Assembly (NCBI GenBank): GCA_002425885.1
Contig: DINC01000179.1
Coordinates: forward strand, 38,827-47,128
Direction: 5' to 3'
DNA length: 8,302 nt
Source of the DNA: Spirochaetia bacterium UBA5550
Lineage (GTDB): Bacteria > Spirochaetota > UBA4802 > UBA5550
Shown: positions 1 to 6,407 of the stretch, in pieces
Layout of the letters: each line of letters opens with the position of its first letter
Numbering within the stretch: the first letter of the stretch is position 1
Position numbers and translations under genes: made by a program
The notes under the pieces: model-generated
What the model saw: only the letters and a program-made list of their open reading frames with translations
What the model was told of the DNA's origin: nothing
Databases searched by the model: none

Positions 1-85
1 TGAGGAATTAAGAGAAACAATTGAGGATTCAAGGGAACAGGCTCCTGTTACAAGCTTTATCAGGGCAGCGTTGACCGCGTTCTGA
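1..85 (+). CDS. C-terminal end of an unidentified protein (partial)
   Basis: An open frame enters from the left edge and closes at TGA 83-85, leaving the last 27 residues (complete codons from base 2). The tail is charged and helix-like (EELRETIEDSREQ) and ends in a short hydrophobic stretch (IRAALTAF). It does not resemble the C-terminus of CarA, which would be the obvious neighbour of carB. No function can be assigned from this fragment. The frame is judged real because it sits directly upstream on the same strand as carB with a plausible 126-bp intergenic gap, but a chance open frame of this length is possible. Confidence 0.5.
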   Translation, partial: EELRETIEDSREQAPVTSFIRAALTAF

Positions 86-103
86 AAAAGGGAACTATTT
101 TTA

Positions 104-154
104 TTGACAAATGTTGATATTACTAAAGATTTTCACGATTAATCCCTGTATTAT
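104..154 (+). promoter_or_regulatory. Candidate promoter region for carB-pyrR
   Basis: The 86-211 gap holds a perfect -35-like hexamer TTGACA (104-109), but nothing good at -10 lies 16-18 bp downstream of it. A second pair fits the spacing better: TTGATA (114-119) with ATTAAT (138-143) at 18 bp, matching the consensus at 5/6 and 4/6. TATTAT at 149-154 is another -10-like hexamer without a partner. A promoter somewhere here is likely because a new gene group starts, but the exact boxes are uncertain. I see no PyrR-binding-loop consensus and no terminator/antiterminator pair in this leader. Confidence 0.25.
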
Positions 155-198
155 GAATTTCCTTGCCGGATTCACTCCAGGTTAATTTTATATCATTT

Positions 199-206
199 AA
201 GGAAGG
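199..206 (+). promoter_or_regulatory. Ribosome binding site of carB
   Basis: AAGGAAGG ends 5 bases before the GTG at 212. It supports this GTG as the start and gives the N-terminus [10 protein letters not shown], which is the standard CarB beginning. Confidence 0.8.
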
Positions 207-211
207 AAGCA

Positions 212-3200
212 GTGCCTAAAAGAGAAGACATAAAGAAGATACTGATTATAGGTTCAGGTCCCATTGTTATAGGTCAGGCATGTGAGTTTGATTATTCAGG
301 CTCACAGGCATGCAAGGCTCTTAAAGAGGAGGGGTATGAGGTAATACTGGTGAATTCAAACCCCGCCACAATAATGACAGATCCTGAACTTGCTGACAGA
401 ACATATATTGAGCCGATTCATCCTGAGGTGGTGGCCAGAATTATTGAAAAGGAGAGGCCTGATGCGATACTCCCGACAGTGGGGGGGCAGACAGCTCTTA
501 ATATAGCTATGAGCCTCGGAGATATGGGGATTTTGGAAAAGTATAATGTTGAATTGATTGGAGCAAATATAAATTCAATACGCAAGGCTGAAGACAGGGA
601 TCTCTTCAAAAAGGCTATGATTGATATCGGTCTTGATGTTCCGGAATCGGGCCTCGCTTCGAATATTGAAGAAGCCAACGAAATCCTCAACAGGATAAAA
701 CTTCCGATCATAATCCGGCCGGCATTCACGCTGGGGGGTGCAGGGGGGAACATTGTCTACAACCGTGAAGATTTTGTTGATCTCGTTAAGAAGGGACTTG
801 ATGAATCACCAATAAGCCAGGTACTCCTTGAGGAGTCAGTCATCGGCTGGAAGGAGTTCGAGCTTGAGGTGATGAGGGACAAAAACGATAATGTTGTAAT
901 TATCTGTTCAATTGAAAACTTTGATCCAATGGGTGTGCATACAGGGGACTCAATAACAGTGGCGCCGCAGCAGACACTGACTGACAGGGAATATCAGAAT
1001 CTCCGCGACATGGGGATTAAGATTATAAGAGAGATCGGTGTGGATACCGGCGGCTCCAATATACAGTTTGCCATTAACCCGGATAACGGAAGAGTTATTA
1101 TAATAGAGATGAATCCCCGTGTAAGCCGGAGTTCGGCACTTGCTTCTAAGGCAACCGGCTTTCCAATCGCCAAAATTGCAGCAAAGCTTGCAGTGGGACT
1201 TACTCTTGATGAAATATCAAATGACATTACGCGGGAGACACCGGCATCCTTTGAACCTACCATTGACTATGTGGTTGTGAAGGCCCCGAGGTGGGCTTTC
1301 GAAAAGTTTGAAGGAGCTGACGCGCGCCTTGGCACACAGATGAAATCAGTTGGAGAGGCAATGTCTATCGGCCGTACATTCAAGGAGTCGATGCAGAAGG
1401 CCCTCAGATCCCTTGAGATTGACAGTTTCGGTTTCGGTTCTGACGGAACCCTCAAACTCGGAAAATATCTCTCCTCTCTATCTGAGGATGAGAGAGATGT
1501 GATCTTCAGAAGAGAATTCACTTATCCTAAATCTGACAGGATTTTTTATATAAGAGAAGCTTTTAATTCCGGGAAGAGCGTTGACTGGATTCATAAGCAT
1601 ACAAAAATTGATAAATGGTTTCTGAGTCAGCTTCAGGAGATCGTTGACGAAGAAAAGAATTTTGTAAAAGAATTCAAAGATAAAGGCCTTACACCGGAAA
1701 GTGTATCAAAGATGAAAACCTATGGTTTTGCAGATAGACAGCTTGCATATATAACCAATAAAGAGATGCTTGATGAACTTTACAGCAAAGGGCCTCTCTT
1801 CCAGAAGAAGTATTCAATGACGCTCCGCCATTCTGAAAAGGAGATAAGGGACTTCCGGATGAAGAATAATATTCTCCCCGGCTTTCGCGTAGTTGATACA
1901 TGCGGCGGTGAGTTTGAGGCATATACCCCATATTATTACTCTTCTTATGATACTGAAAATGAATCGATACGCACAGATAGAAAAAAGATTATGATACTCG
2001 GCGGAGGCCCGAACAGGATAGGGCAGGGGATCGAATTCGACTACTGCTGCTGCCATGCATCCTTCGCGCTGAGAGATGAAGGAATTGAATCAATTATGGT
2101 TAATTCCAATCCGGAGACAGTGTCAACTGACTATGACACTTCAGACAGGCTTTACTTCGAGCCTCTTACTCTTGAGGATATTCTTCATGTGTACAACAAC
2201 GAACAGCCTGACGGAGTCATTGTCCAGTTTGGCGGACAGACGCCTCTACGCCTTGCAAAATCCCTTGAAGAGAACGGTGTAAAAATTGTAGGGACATCCC
2301 CTGACGCTATTGACAGGGCTGAGGACAGGGAGAGGTTCGCGCAGGTTGTTGATAAACTTAAGCTGAATCAGCCGGAAAACGGAATAGCGTTTAACGAGGA
2401 TGATGCGGTAAAGATTGCAGCCCATATAGGTTACCCTGTACTGGCGAGGCCGTCATATGTACTTGGCGGGCGCGCCATGGCTATAATTTTTGATGAAGCA
2501 AGTCTTCACAATTATATCAATACAGCTGTTGAACTCTCCCCTGAACATCCTATACTTGTGGACAAGTTTCTTGAGGATGCTGTTGAGGTGGATGTTGACG
2601 CAATCTGCGACGGTGAGGATGTATATATCGGCGCCATCATGGAACACGTGGAGGAGGCAGGTATTCACTCCGGGGATTCAGCCTGTATTATCCCTCCCAT
2701 GACAATAACAGCGGATCTTCAGCAGCAGATAAAAGAAACAACAAAAGCTCTTGCCCTTGAGCTGAACGTGGTGGGGCTCCTTAATATACAGTTTGCAATA
2801 AAGGATAATGAACTTTTTATTATCGAGGTAAATCCCCGAGCATCAAGGACAGTTCCGTTTGTCTCAAAAACTATTGGAATATCCCTGCCGAAAATGGCTG
2901 TAAAAGTAATGCTTGGTAAAAAGCTTAAAGAACTGGGCCTCATAGAAATGAAAAAATTTCCTTACGTCAGCATCAAGGAGGCTGTGCTCCCATTCAATAA
3001 ATTTCCCGGTGTCGATATACTTCTTTCACCTGAAATGAAATCAACCGGCGAGGTAATGGGGATTTCGTATAACTTCGGCGAATCATATTTTAAAGCTGAG
3101 CTTGCCGCAGGTGACAGGCTCCCAATGAAAGGGACTGTCTTCTTCAGTATTAATGACAGGAATAAACCTGAACTTCTTGAAGAGGCGAGAAAACTGAAGG

Positions 3201-3535
3201 ATAACGGATTCAACCTGATTGCCACCAAGGGTACTGCACGGTACTTCAATGAAAATGGAATTTTCTGCGAGATGGTCTACAAGGTTAACGAAGGAAGACC
3301 GAATGTAGTGGACAGGATTAAGGATCAGGATATAGATTTAGTAATCAATACACCAATAGGGAAGATGACCCGTGACGACGCTTATTTTATCAGGCAGGCT
3401 GCAACGCGTTATCACATCCCCACTGTAACAACAGTATCAGCTGCTAAAGCCGCAATTGACGGGCTTCTCTATGTAAAAGAGAAAAAAGAACTTTCTGTCA
3501 AGCCTATACAGGAATATTACAGGGAGGTGGAGTAA
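212..3535 (+). CDS. carB: Carbamoyl-phosphate synthase large subunit
   Basis: CarB makes carbamoyl phosphate from bicarbonate, ATP and ammonia channelled from the CarA glutaminase, feeding cytoplasmic pyrimidine and arginine synthesis. The 1107-residue protein has the full duplicated architecture. The first half starts with a [17 protein letters not shown] motif (about residues 14-30) and carries the ATP-grasp carboxyphosphate motifs [13 protein letters not shown] and [20 protein letters not shown]. An oligomerisation segment follows (about 405-585). The second half begins at [19 protein letters not shown] (from about 591) and carries [17 protein letters not shown]. The C-terminal MGS-type allosteric domain keeps TKGTA (1005-1009), K1024 and N1046, matching E. 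coli T974/T977, K993 and N1015. It is about 34 residues longer than E. coli CarB, mostly because of an extra segment near 517-541. The start is GTG with a good SD. No carA is present in the window. The stop overlaps the pyrR start. Confidence 0.98.
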   Translation: MPKREDIKKILIIGSGPIVIGQACEFDYSGSQACKALKEEGYEVILVNSNPATIMTDPELADRTYIEPIHPEVVARIIEKERPDAILPTVGGQTALNIAMSLGDMGILEKYNVELIGANINSIRKAEDRDLFKKAMIDIGLDVPESGLASNIEEANEILNRIKLPIIIRPAFTLGGAGGNIVYNREDFVDLVKKGLDESPISQVLLEESVIGWKEFELEVMRDKNDNVVIICSIENFDPMGVHTGDSITVAPQQTLTDREYQNLRDMGIKIIREIGVDTGGSNIQFAINPDNGRVIIIEMNPRVSRSSALASKATGFPIAKIAAKLAVGLTLDEISNDITRETPASFEPTIDYVVVKAPRWAFEKFEGADARLGTQMKSVGEAMSIGRTFKESMQKALRSLEIDSFGFGSDGTLKLGKYLSSLSEDERDVIFRREFTYPKSDRIFYIREAFNSGKSVDWIHKHTKIDKWFLSQLQEIVDEEKNFVKEFKDKGLTPESVSKMKTYGFADRQLAYITNKEMLDELYSKGPLFQKKYSMTLRHSEKEIRDFRMKNNILPGFRVVDTCGGEFEAYTPYYYSSYDTENESIRTDRKKIMILGGGPNRIGQGIEFDYCCCHASFALRDEGIESIMVNSNPETVSTDYDTSDRLYFEPLTLEDILHVYNNEQPDGVIVQFGGQTPLRLAKSLEENGVKIVGTSPDAIDRAEDRERFAQVVDKLKLNQPENGIAFNEDDAVKIAAHIGYPVLARPSYVLGGRAMAIIFDEASLHNYINTAVELSPEHPILVDKFLEDAVEVDVDAICDGEDVYIGAIMEHVEEAGIHSGDSACIIPPMTITADLQQQIKETTKALALELNVVGLLNIQFAIKDNELFIIEVNPRASRTVPFVSKTIGISLPKMAVKVMLGKKLKELGLIEMKKFPYVSIKEAVLPFNKFPGVDILLSPEMKSTGEVMGISYNFGESYFKAELAAGDRLPMKGTVFFSINDRNKPELLEEARKLKDNGFNLIATKGTARYFNENGIFCEMVYKVNEGRPNVVDRIKDQDIDLVINTPIGKMTRDDAYFIRQAATRYHIPTVTTVSAAKAAIDGLLYVKEKKELSVKPIQEYYREVE
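3521..3530 (+). promoter_or_regulatory. SD for pyrR inside the carB 3' end
   Basis: AGGGAGGTGG lies in the last carB codons just before the TAATG junction, where carB stop TAA (3533-3535) shares one base with pyrR ATG (3535-3537). This arrangement indicates translational coupling of the two genes. Confidence 0.75.
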
Positions 3536-4077
3536 TGTCTGCTGAAAAGAAGATCCTCGGCAAAGATGAGATTGATAAAATCATCACTGAATATGCTGAG
3601 AAGATATTACATGAAATAGGGGACATCGATAATTTTGCGATTATAGGTATCCATACACGGGGAGTTGAGCTTTCTGAAAGGATAAGGCTTAGAATGGAAA
3701 CTCTTACCGGTAAAGCTATAAAGCATGGAACTCTTGATATATCCTTTTACAGGGATGATCTCGCCACCATGGGGAAACTCCCTGTCCTCAAAGAGACACT
3801 CATCGAGTTTAATATAAACAAAAAAAATATTCTGCTTGTAGATGATGTGCTCTTCACCGGAAGGACCACAAAGGCTGCGCTGGAGACGCTTATGGCTTTC
3901 GGCAGGCCTTATGCTATAAAGCTCTTTACTCTAATTGACAGAGGAGGCAGAGAGCTTCCGATTCAGCCGGATTACTGCGGATACAGAGTTGAAGCAGGGG
4001 CGGATGACAAGGTGCGCGTGAAACTTTCAGGCATAGACAAGGTTGAGGATGCGGTCTACATCGTAAGCGGTAAATAG
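3535..4077 (+). CDS. pyrR: PyrR: pyr regulator / uracil phosphoribosyltransferase
   Basis: PyrR proteins are PRTase-fold enzymes that convert uracil plus PRPP to UMP; in many bacteria they also bind pyr mRNA to attenuate transcription when UMP is high. The 180-residue length is typical. Visible motifs are the IHTRG loop (39-43), the flexible-loop signature SFYRDDL (70-76), the PRPP-binding loop VDDVLFTGRT (102-111) and the PyrR-characteristic DRGGRELPI segment (135-143). YRDDL and RELPI distinguish it from Upp, Hpt and Apt. It overlaps carB by one base, so it is made from the same message. No PyrR RNA-binding loop is apparent in the carB leader, so whether it regulates this operon or mainly salvages uracil is open. 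Family assignment is firm; the RNA-binding role is inferred. Confidence 0.94.
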   Translation: MSAEKKILGKDEIDKIITEYAEKILHEIGDIDNFAIIGIHTRGVELSERIRLRMETLTGKAIKHGTLDISFYRDDLATMGKLPVLKETLIEFNINKKNILLVDDVLFTGRTTKAALETLMAFGRPYAIKLFTLIDRGGRELPIQPDYCGYRVEAGADDKVRVKLSGIDKVEDAVYIVSGK

Positions 4078-4090
4078 TTTTACTGCTTAC
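4063..4090 (+). other. 12-bp hairpin spanning the pyrR stop codon
   Basis: GTAAGCGGTAAA (4063-4074) pairs with TTTACTGCTTAC (4079-4090): 11 Watson-Crick pairs plus one G-U, closing a 4-base loop that contains the TAG stop. There is no T-run after the stem, so it is not a standard intrinsic terminator. It could act as an mRNA 3'-end stabiliser, a processing site or a leaky terminator between pyrR and trxB. The rest of the 70-bp gap is AT-rich and includes the palindrome AAAATATTTT (4118-4127). No convincing trxB promoter is seen. Confidence 0.55.
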
Positions 4091-4147
4091 CGGTCTTCCA
4101 TCTCCGATACTCATGAAAAAATATTTTATTCAGGAAAACTCTTTTTT

Positions 4148-5077
4148 ATGGAAAATCAGGTAAAGGATCTTATTATTATAGGAGGGGGGCCTGCAGGCCT
4201 CTCTGCGGGAATTTATGGTGTAAGGGCAGGGCTTGATCTCCTGCTTCTGGAAAAACTTTCACCCGGGGGGCAGGTGGTAAACTCCTACGAGATTGAAAAT
4301 TACCCCGGATTTGTTGAGCCTGTTCCCGGATGGGAGCTTATGGCTCACATGGAGGATCAGGCCAGACGTCTTGGAGTATCCATTGAACCTGCTGAGGTTA
4401 CATCTGTCTTGAAAGAGGATTCCCTTTTCCGTTTAATCACTACGGGTGGGGATTTATATGCGAAGTCTGTTATCATAGCATCAGGTGCTCAAAGCAGAAA
4501 ACTTGGAGTGCCGGGTGAGAATGAATTTCTCGGAAGAGGTGTGTCATACTGTGCAACCTGTGATGGAGCATTTTATAAGGACAGAGTCACAGTCGTGATA
4601 GGCGGAGGAGACGTTGCACTTGAGGAGGCCCATTTTCTGACACGGTTCGCGAGTAAGGTTTATCTTATACACCGGCGCGACAGTTTCAGGGGAACAGATA
4701 TTCTGCAGAAAAGAGTGGCCGGAGATCCTAAGATAACTACAGTATTTGACACAGTTGTTGAATCAATAAATGGTGATGAAAAAGTTAATTCTGTTTCAAT
4801 TAAGAATACAGTAACAGGGGAGAAGGGGAAACTTGTAACAGAGGGGGTATTCATTTTTGTCGGATACGATCCTGCCACCTCCTATCTTGATAATTCACTC
4901 CTTAATGAAAAGAGAGAAGTAATTGTGGATATGAATATGAGAACCGGGATAGAAGGCCTTTTCGCTGCCGGAGATCTCAGGAGCAGCTCCAGAAGACAGA
5001 TTGTAATGGCGGCTGCTGACGGAGCCACAGCAGCTCTTGGCGCGTATGAGTTTTTAACAGGAACCTATTGCACTTAA
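4148..5077 (+). CDS. trxB: Thioredoxin reductase (NADPH, FAD)
   Basis: TrxB passes electrons from NADPH through FAD and a redox disulfide to thioredoxin in the cytoplasm. At 309 residues it has the normal length for the low-molecular-weight bacterial type. The FAD-binding GGGPAGLSAG lies at about 12-21. The redox-active CATC is at 135-138, the same numbering as in E. coli. The NADPH site is GGGDVALEE (152-160), and H175-R176-R177 with R181 keep the basic 2'-phosphate pocket, so NADPH use is expected. GLFAAGD (270-276) completes the FAD site. Mild oddities are Val156 where Ser/Thr is usual after GGGD, and an extra cysteine in the C-terminal tail (TYCT). ATG 4148 is the only sensible start; its SD is weak (AGGA 4132-4135, 12 bases away). 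The lipoprotein gene follows after 17 bp. A TrxB-like ferredoxin/flavodoxin reductase is unlikely because CATC is present. Confidence 0.95.
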   Translation: MENQVKDLIIIGGGPAGLSAGIYGVRAGLDLLLLEKLSPGGQVVNSYEIENYPGFVEPVPGWELMAHMEDQARRLGVSIEPAEVTSVLKEDSLFRLITTGGDLYAKSVIIASGAQSRKLGVPGENEFLGRGVSYCATCDGAFYKDRVTVVIGGGDVALEEAHFLTRFASKVYLIHRRDSFRGTDILQKRVAGDPKITTVFDTVVESINGDEKVNSVSIKNTVTGEKGKLVTEGVFIFVGYDPATSYLDNSLLNEKREVIVDMNMRTGIEGLFAAGDLRSSSRRQIVMAAADGATAALGAYEFLTGTYCT

Positions 5078-5080
5078 AAA

Positions 5081-5087
5081 AAAGGAG
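5081..5087 (+). promoter_or_regulatory. SD fixing the lipoprotein start
   Basis: AAAGGAG sits just after the trxB stop (5075-5077) and 7 bases before ATG 5095 (4 before ATG 5092). It argues against the longer TTG-initiated frame at 5068, which would begin upstream of this SD, and selects the tandem ATGs. Confidence 0.8.
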
Positions 5088-5094
5088 ATATATG

Positions 5095-5526
5095 ATGAAA
5101 AAGTTTGTTTCTCTTATCAGTATTGCGACACTGGCTTTTATTATTTCATGCGGCGGTGGAAAGTACAGCGATATTAAAGGTTTTATTAACGATGTTATCA
5201 AGACACAGGAGGAGTTTCTCGCTTCTGTTGAAAAAGCGGGGAATGCTGATGATATTGTCAGTGCTGTAACTGTATTCGGCGACAGGATTATTAAACTCGG
5301 CGAACAGAGTATTGAACTTAAAAAGAAATACCCCGATTCAGATAAGTGGGACAAAGAACCTCCGGCAGAGCTTAAAGCGGAATTCGACAGGCTGAATGCC
5401 CAGACTGATAAGTTTGAAAAAGTATTCATGAATGATAATATTAAAAAGTATCTCATGGACCCGAAGGTGCAGAAGGCTTTTATGGATATGGGGAAAAAGA
5501 TGGAGAGCGCAAAGTTCTTTCAGTAG
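5095..5526 (+). CDS. Small predicted lipoprotein, function unknown
   Basis: I do not recognise the family. The 143-residue product starts with a lipoprotein signal: KK at 2-3, a hydrophobic core (FVSLISIATLAFII) and a lipobox-like IISC with Cys19 as the lipidated residue, followed by a GGG linker. The lipobox is loose (Ile at -3, Ser at -1). The mature part of about 125 residues is highly charged, rich in Lys, Asp and Glu, and looks mainly helical without repeats or further cysteines. Export to the periplasm and membrane anchoring by lipid are inferred from the signal. It sits 17 bp after trxB with its own strong SD, so it is probably co-transcribed, but nothing in it suggests a thiol-redox role. 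ATG 5092 is an equally possible start, adding one Met. Confidence 0.82.
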   Translation: MKKFVSLISIATLAFIISCGGGKYSDIKGFINDVIKTQEEFLASVEKAGNADDIVSAVTVFGDRIIKLGEQSIELKKKYPDSDKWDKEPPAELKAEFDRLNAQTDKFEKVFMNDNIKKYLMDPKVQKAFMDMGKKMESAKFFQ

Positions 5527-5557
5527 TTTTTTCGCAGCAGATATTTTTTTAAAAGTT

Positions 5558-5604
5558 TTTTGTCATACCGTCTGGAACGATAATGTAATGCCGGTATGGC
5601 AAAA
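5558..5604. repeat. Inverted repeat in the convergent gap
   Basis: TTTTGTCATACCG (5558-5570) pairs with CGGTATGGCAAAA (5592-5604): 12 Watson-Crick pairs and one G-U, with a 21-base loop. The T-rich side precedes the stem and the A-rich side follows it on the plus strand, and likewise on the minus strand. That is the reverse of a bidirectional intrinsic terminator. The GTCATACCG...CGGTATG core looks like a dispersed extragenic palindrome (REP-like element). It fills most of the 79-bp gap between the two convergent gene groups and stops just before the minus-strand stop codon at 5606. Confidence 0.6.
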
Positions 5605-5605
5605 G

Positions 5606-6406
5606 CTAAAAATATTTATTCAGAAATCTTTCAAGCCCGGTCCTGTATATTTCATTAAGCCTGCTCATCCTTCTGCTGTCAATTTTAAGCCCCTCAAGGT
5701 CAAAATATCTGTCATTTAAAAACAGAGAGCGTGATAATGAAAGCCGGAGCATGGGTATCCCTTTGGTCCCGTAGTTTTTCATGATGTAGCCGCTGCTGTT
5801 TCCTGATACACGGTAATCACCTGCAACAGTATCCCCTTCAGCAGAAAAGAGACGGCCCATGATTGATGCAAGGTCCATTGCCATATCCGGAGATGCGGTT
5901 TTTAAAATTATATCATTGTTGTCAGCAGTATACTCAGTAATAACAAGCGGCCGGGGGCGTCCCCTGTCCGGTGAGTTTTCAGGTCCCACTGCGGTGTGAG
6001 TGTGGCATTCAATTATAAAGATGACTTCATATTGTTTCAGGGTCTCCCTCATCTTCTCATGGAAAGGGAAGTAGTAGCGTTTCAGAATATTTGATATTGC
6101 AATTTCATCAGGGTAGCATCCATCTTTGAAAACAGTTTTGTTCATGGATGTCTTTGATTTAATGACACCGTCATCAGTTGATGGCGCAAGCTTCCGGAAC
6201 TCCCTGTCCATATCGACAAAGAGACGGGATATCCCGGATTTAATAACGGAACCCGCGTCTGCGTGTGCGGAAAAGAGATCATCTGCTCCTGAATCGGATT
6301 CAAAAAAAATATTAAAAGGAGTAACTTCTTCGTAGCCGGATAACTCTTCCGGAACAATAAGGCCTCCGTGGGGTATTACTGTAAGGATGGGGATTCTTGC
6401 GGACAT
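5606..6406 (-). CDS. N-formylglutamate amidohydrolase-like protein
   Basis: This 266-residue protein resembles the FGase family of metal-dependent hydrolases; the named enzyme releases formate from N-formyl-L-glutamate in histidine breakdown. Family-like elements in order are PHGG (12-15), VDMDRE (64-69, like the D-x-NR motif), YYFPFHEK (111-118), IIECHTHT (131-138, with likely metal-binding His135) and a C-terminal GYIMKNYG...LSRSLFLNDRYF segment (206-235). It is divergent. The usual glutamate before the final NR-x-LY motif seems replaced by serine (RLSLSRSLF), and NR in the second motif is DR. No hut genes are nearby, so histidine degradation is not supported and the true substrate is unknown. 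There is no signal peptide, so it is probably cytoplasmic. The start is ATG 6406, one base after the stop of the EAL gene, with an SD inside that gene. Confidence 0.78.
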   Translation of the reverse strand: MSARIPILTVIPHGGLIVPEELSGYEEVTPFNIFFESDSGADDLFSAHADAGSVIKSGISRLFVDMDREFRKLAPSTDDGVIKSKTSMNKTVFKDGCYPDEIAISNILKRYYFPFHEKMRETLKQYEVIFIIECHTHTAVGPENSPDRGRPRPLVITEYTADNNDIILKTASPDMAMDLASIMGRLFSAEGDTVAGDYRVSGNSSGYIMKNYGTKGIPMLRLSLSRSLFLNDRYFDLEGLKIDSRRMSRLNEIYRTGLERFLNKYF

Positions 6407-6407
6407 T

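Noticed and set aside
86..211. PyrR attenuator or riboswitch in the carB leader
   Set aside because: No PyrR-loop consensus, no alternating hairpins and no terminator could be found in the 126 bases.
480..750. G-runs in carB (480-487 and around 733-748) as possible frameshift sites
   Set aside because: The reading frame and conserved CarB motifs continue unbroken through them, so there is no sign of a frameshift or error.
418..3249. Several minus-strand open frames of 70-110 codons antisense to carB
   Set aside because: They lie fully inside the conserved carB gene, show no recognisable domains and are explained by its codon usage.
5068..5094. Longer lipoprotein frame beginning at TTG 5068
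   Set aside because: It would overlap the trxB end and start upstream of the strong AAAGGAG, and the extra residues would disturb a clean lipoprotein signal. The ATGs at 5092/5095 fit better.
4977..5456. Minus-strand open frame of 159 codons over the trxB end and lipoprotein gene
   Set aside because: It is antisense to a well supported reductase gene and a lipoprotein with signal and SD. Its hydrophobic, serine-rich translation is typical of an antisense shadow.
5507..5550. Possible intrinsic terminator after the lipoprotein gene (GCG/CGC stem, later T7 run at 5544-5550)
   Set aside because: The stem is short and bulged, and the T-run is separated from it by 8 bases. Too weak to call.
5432..5719. 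Plus-strand open frame of 95 codons across the convergent gap
   Set aside because: It overlaps the lipoprotein gene in another frame and runs antisense into the amidohydrolase-like gene, with no SD and no recognisable motif.
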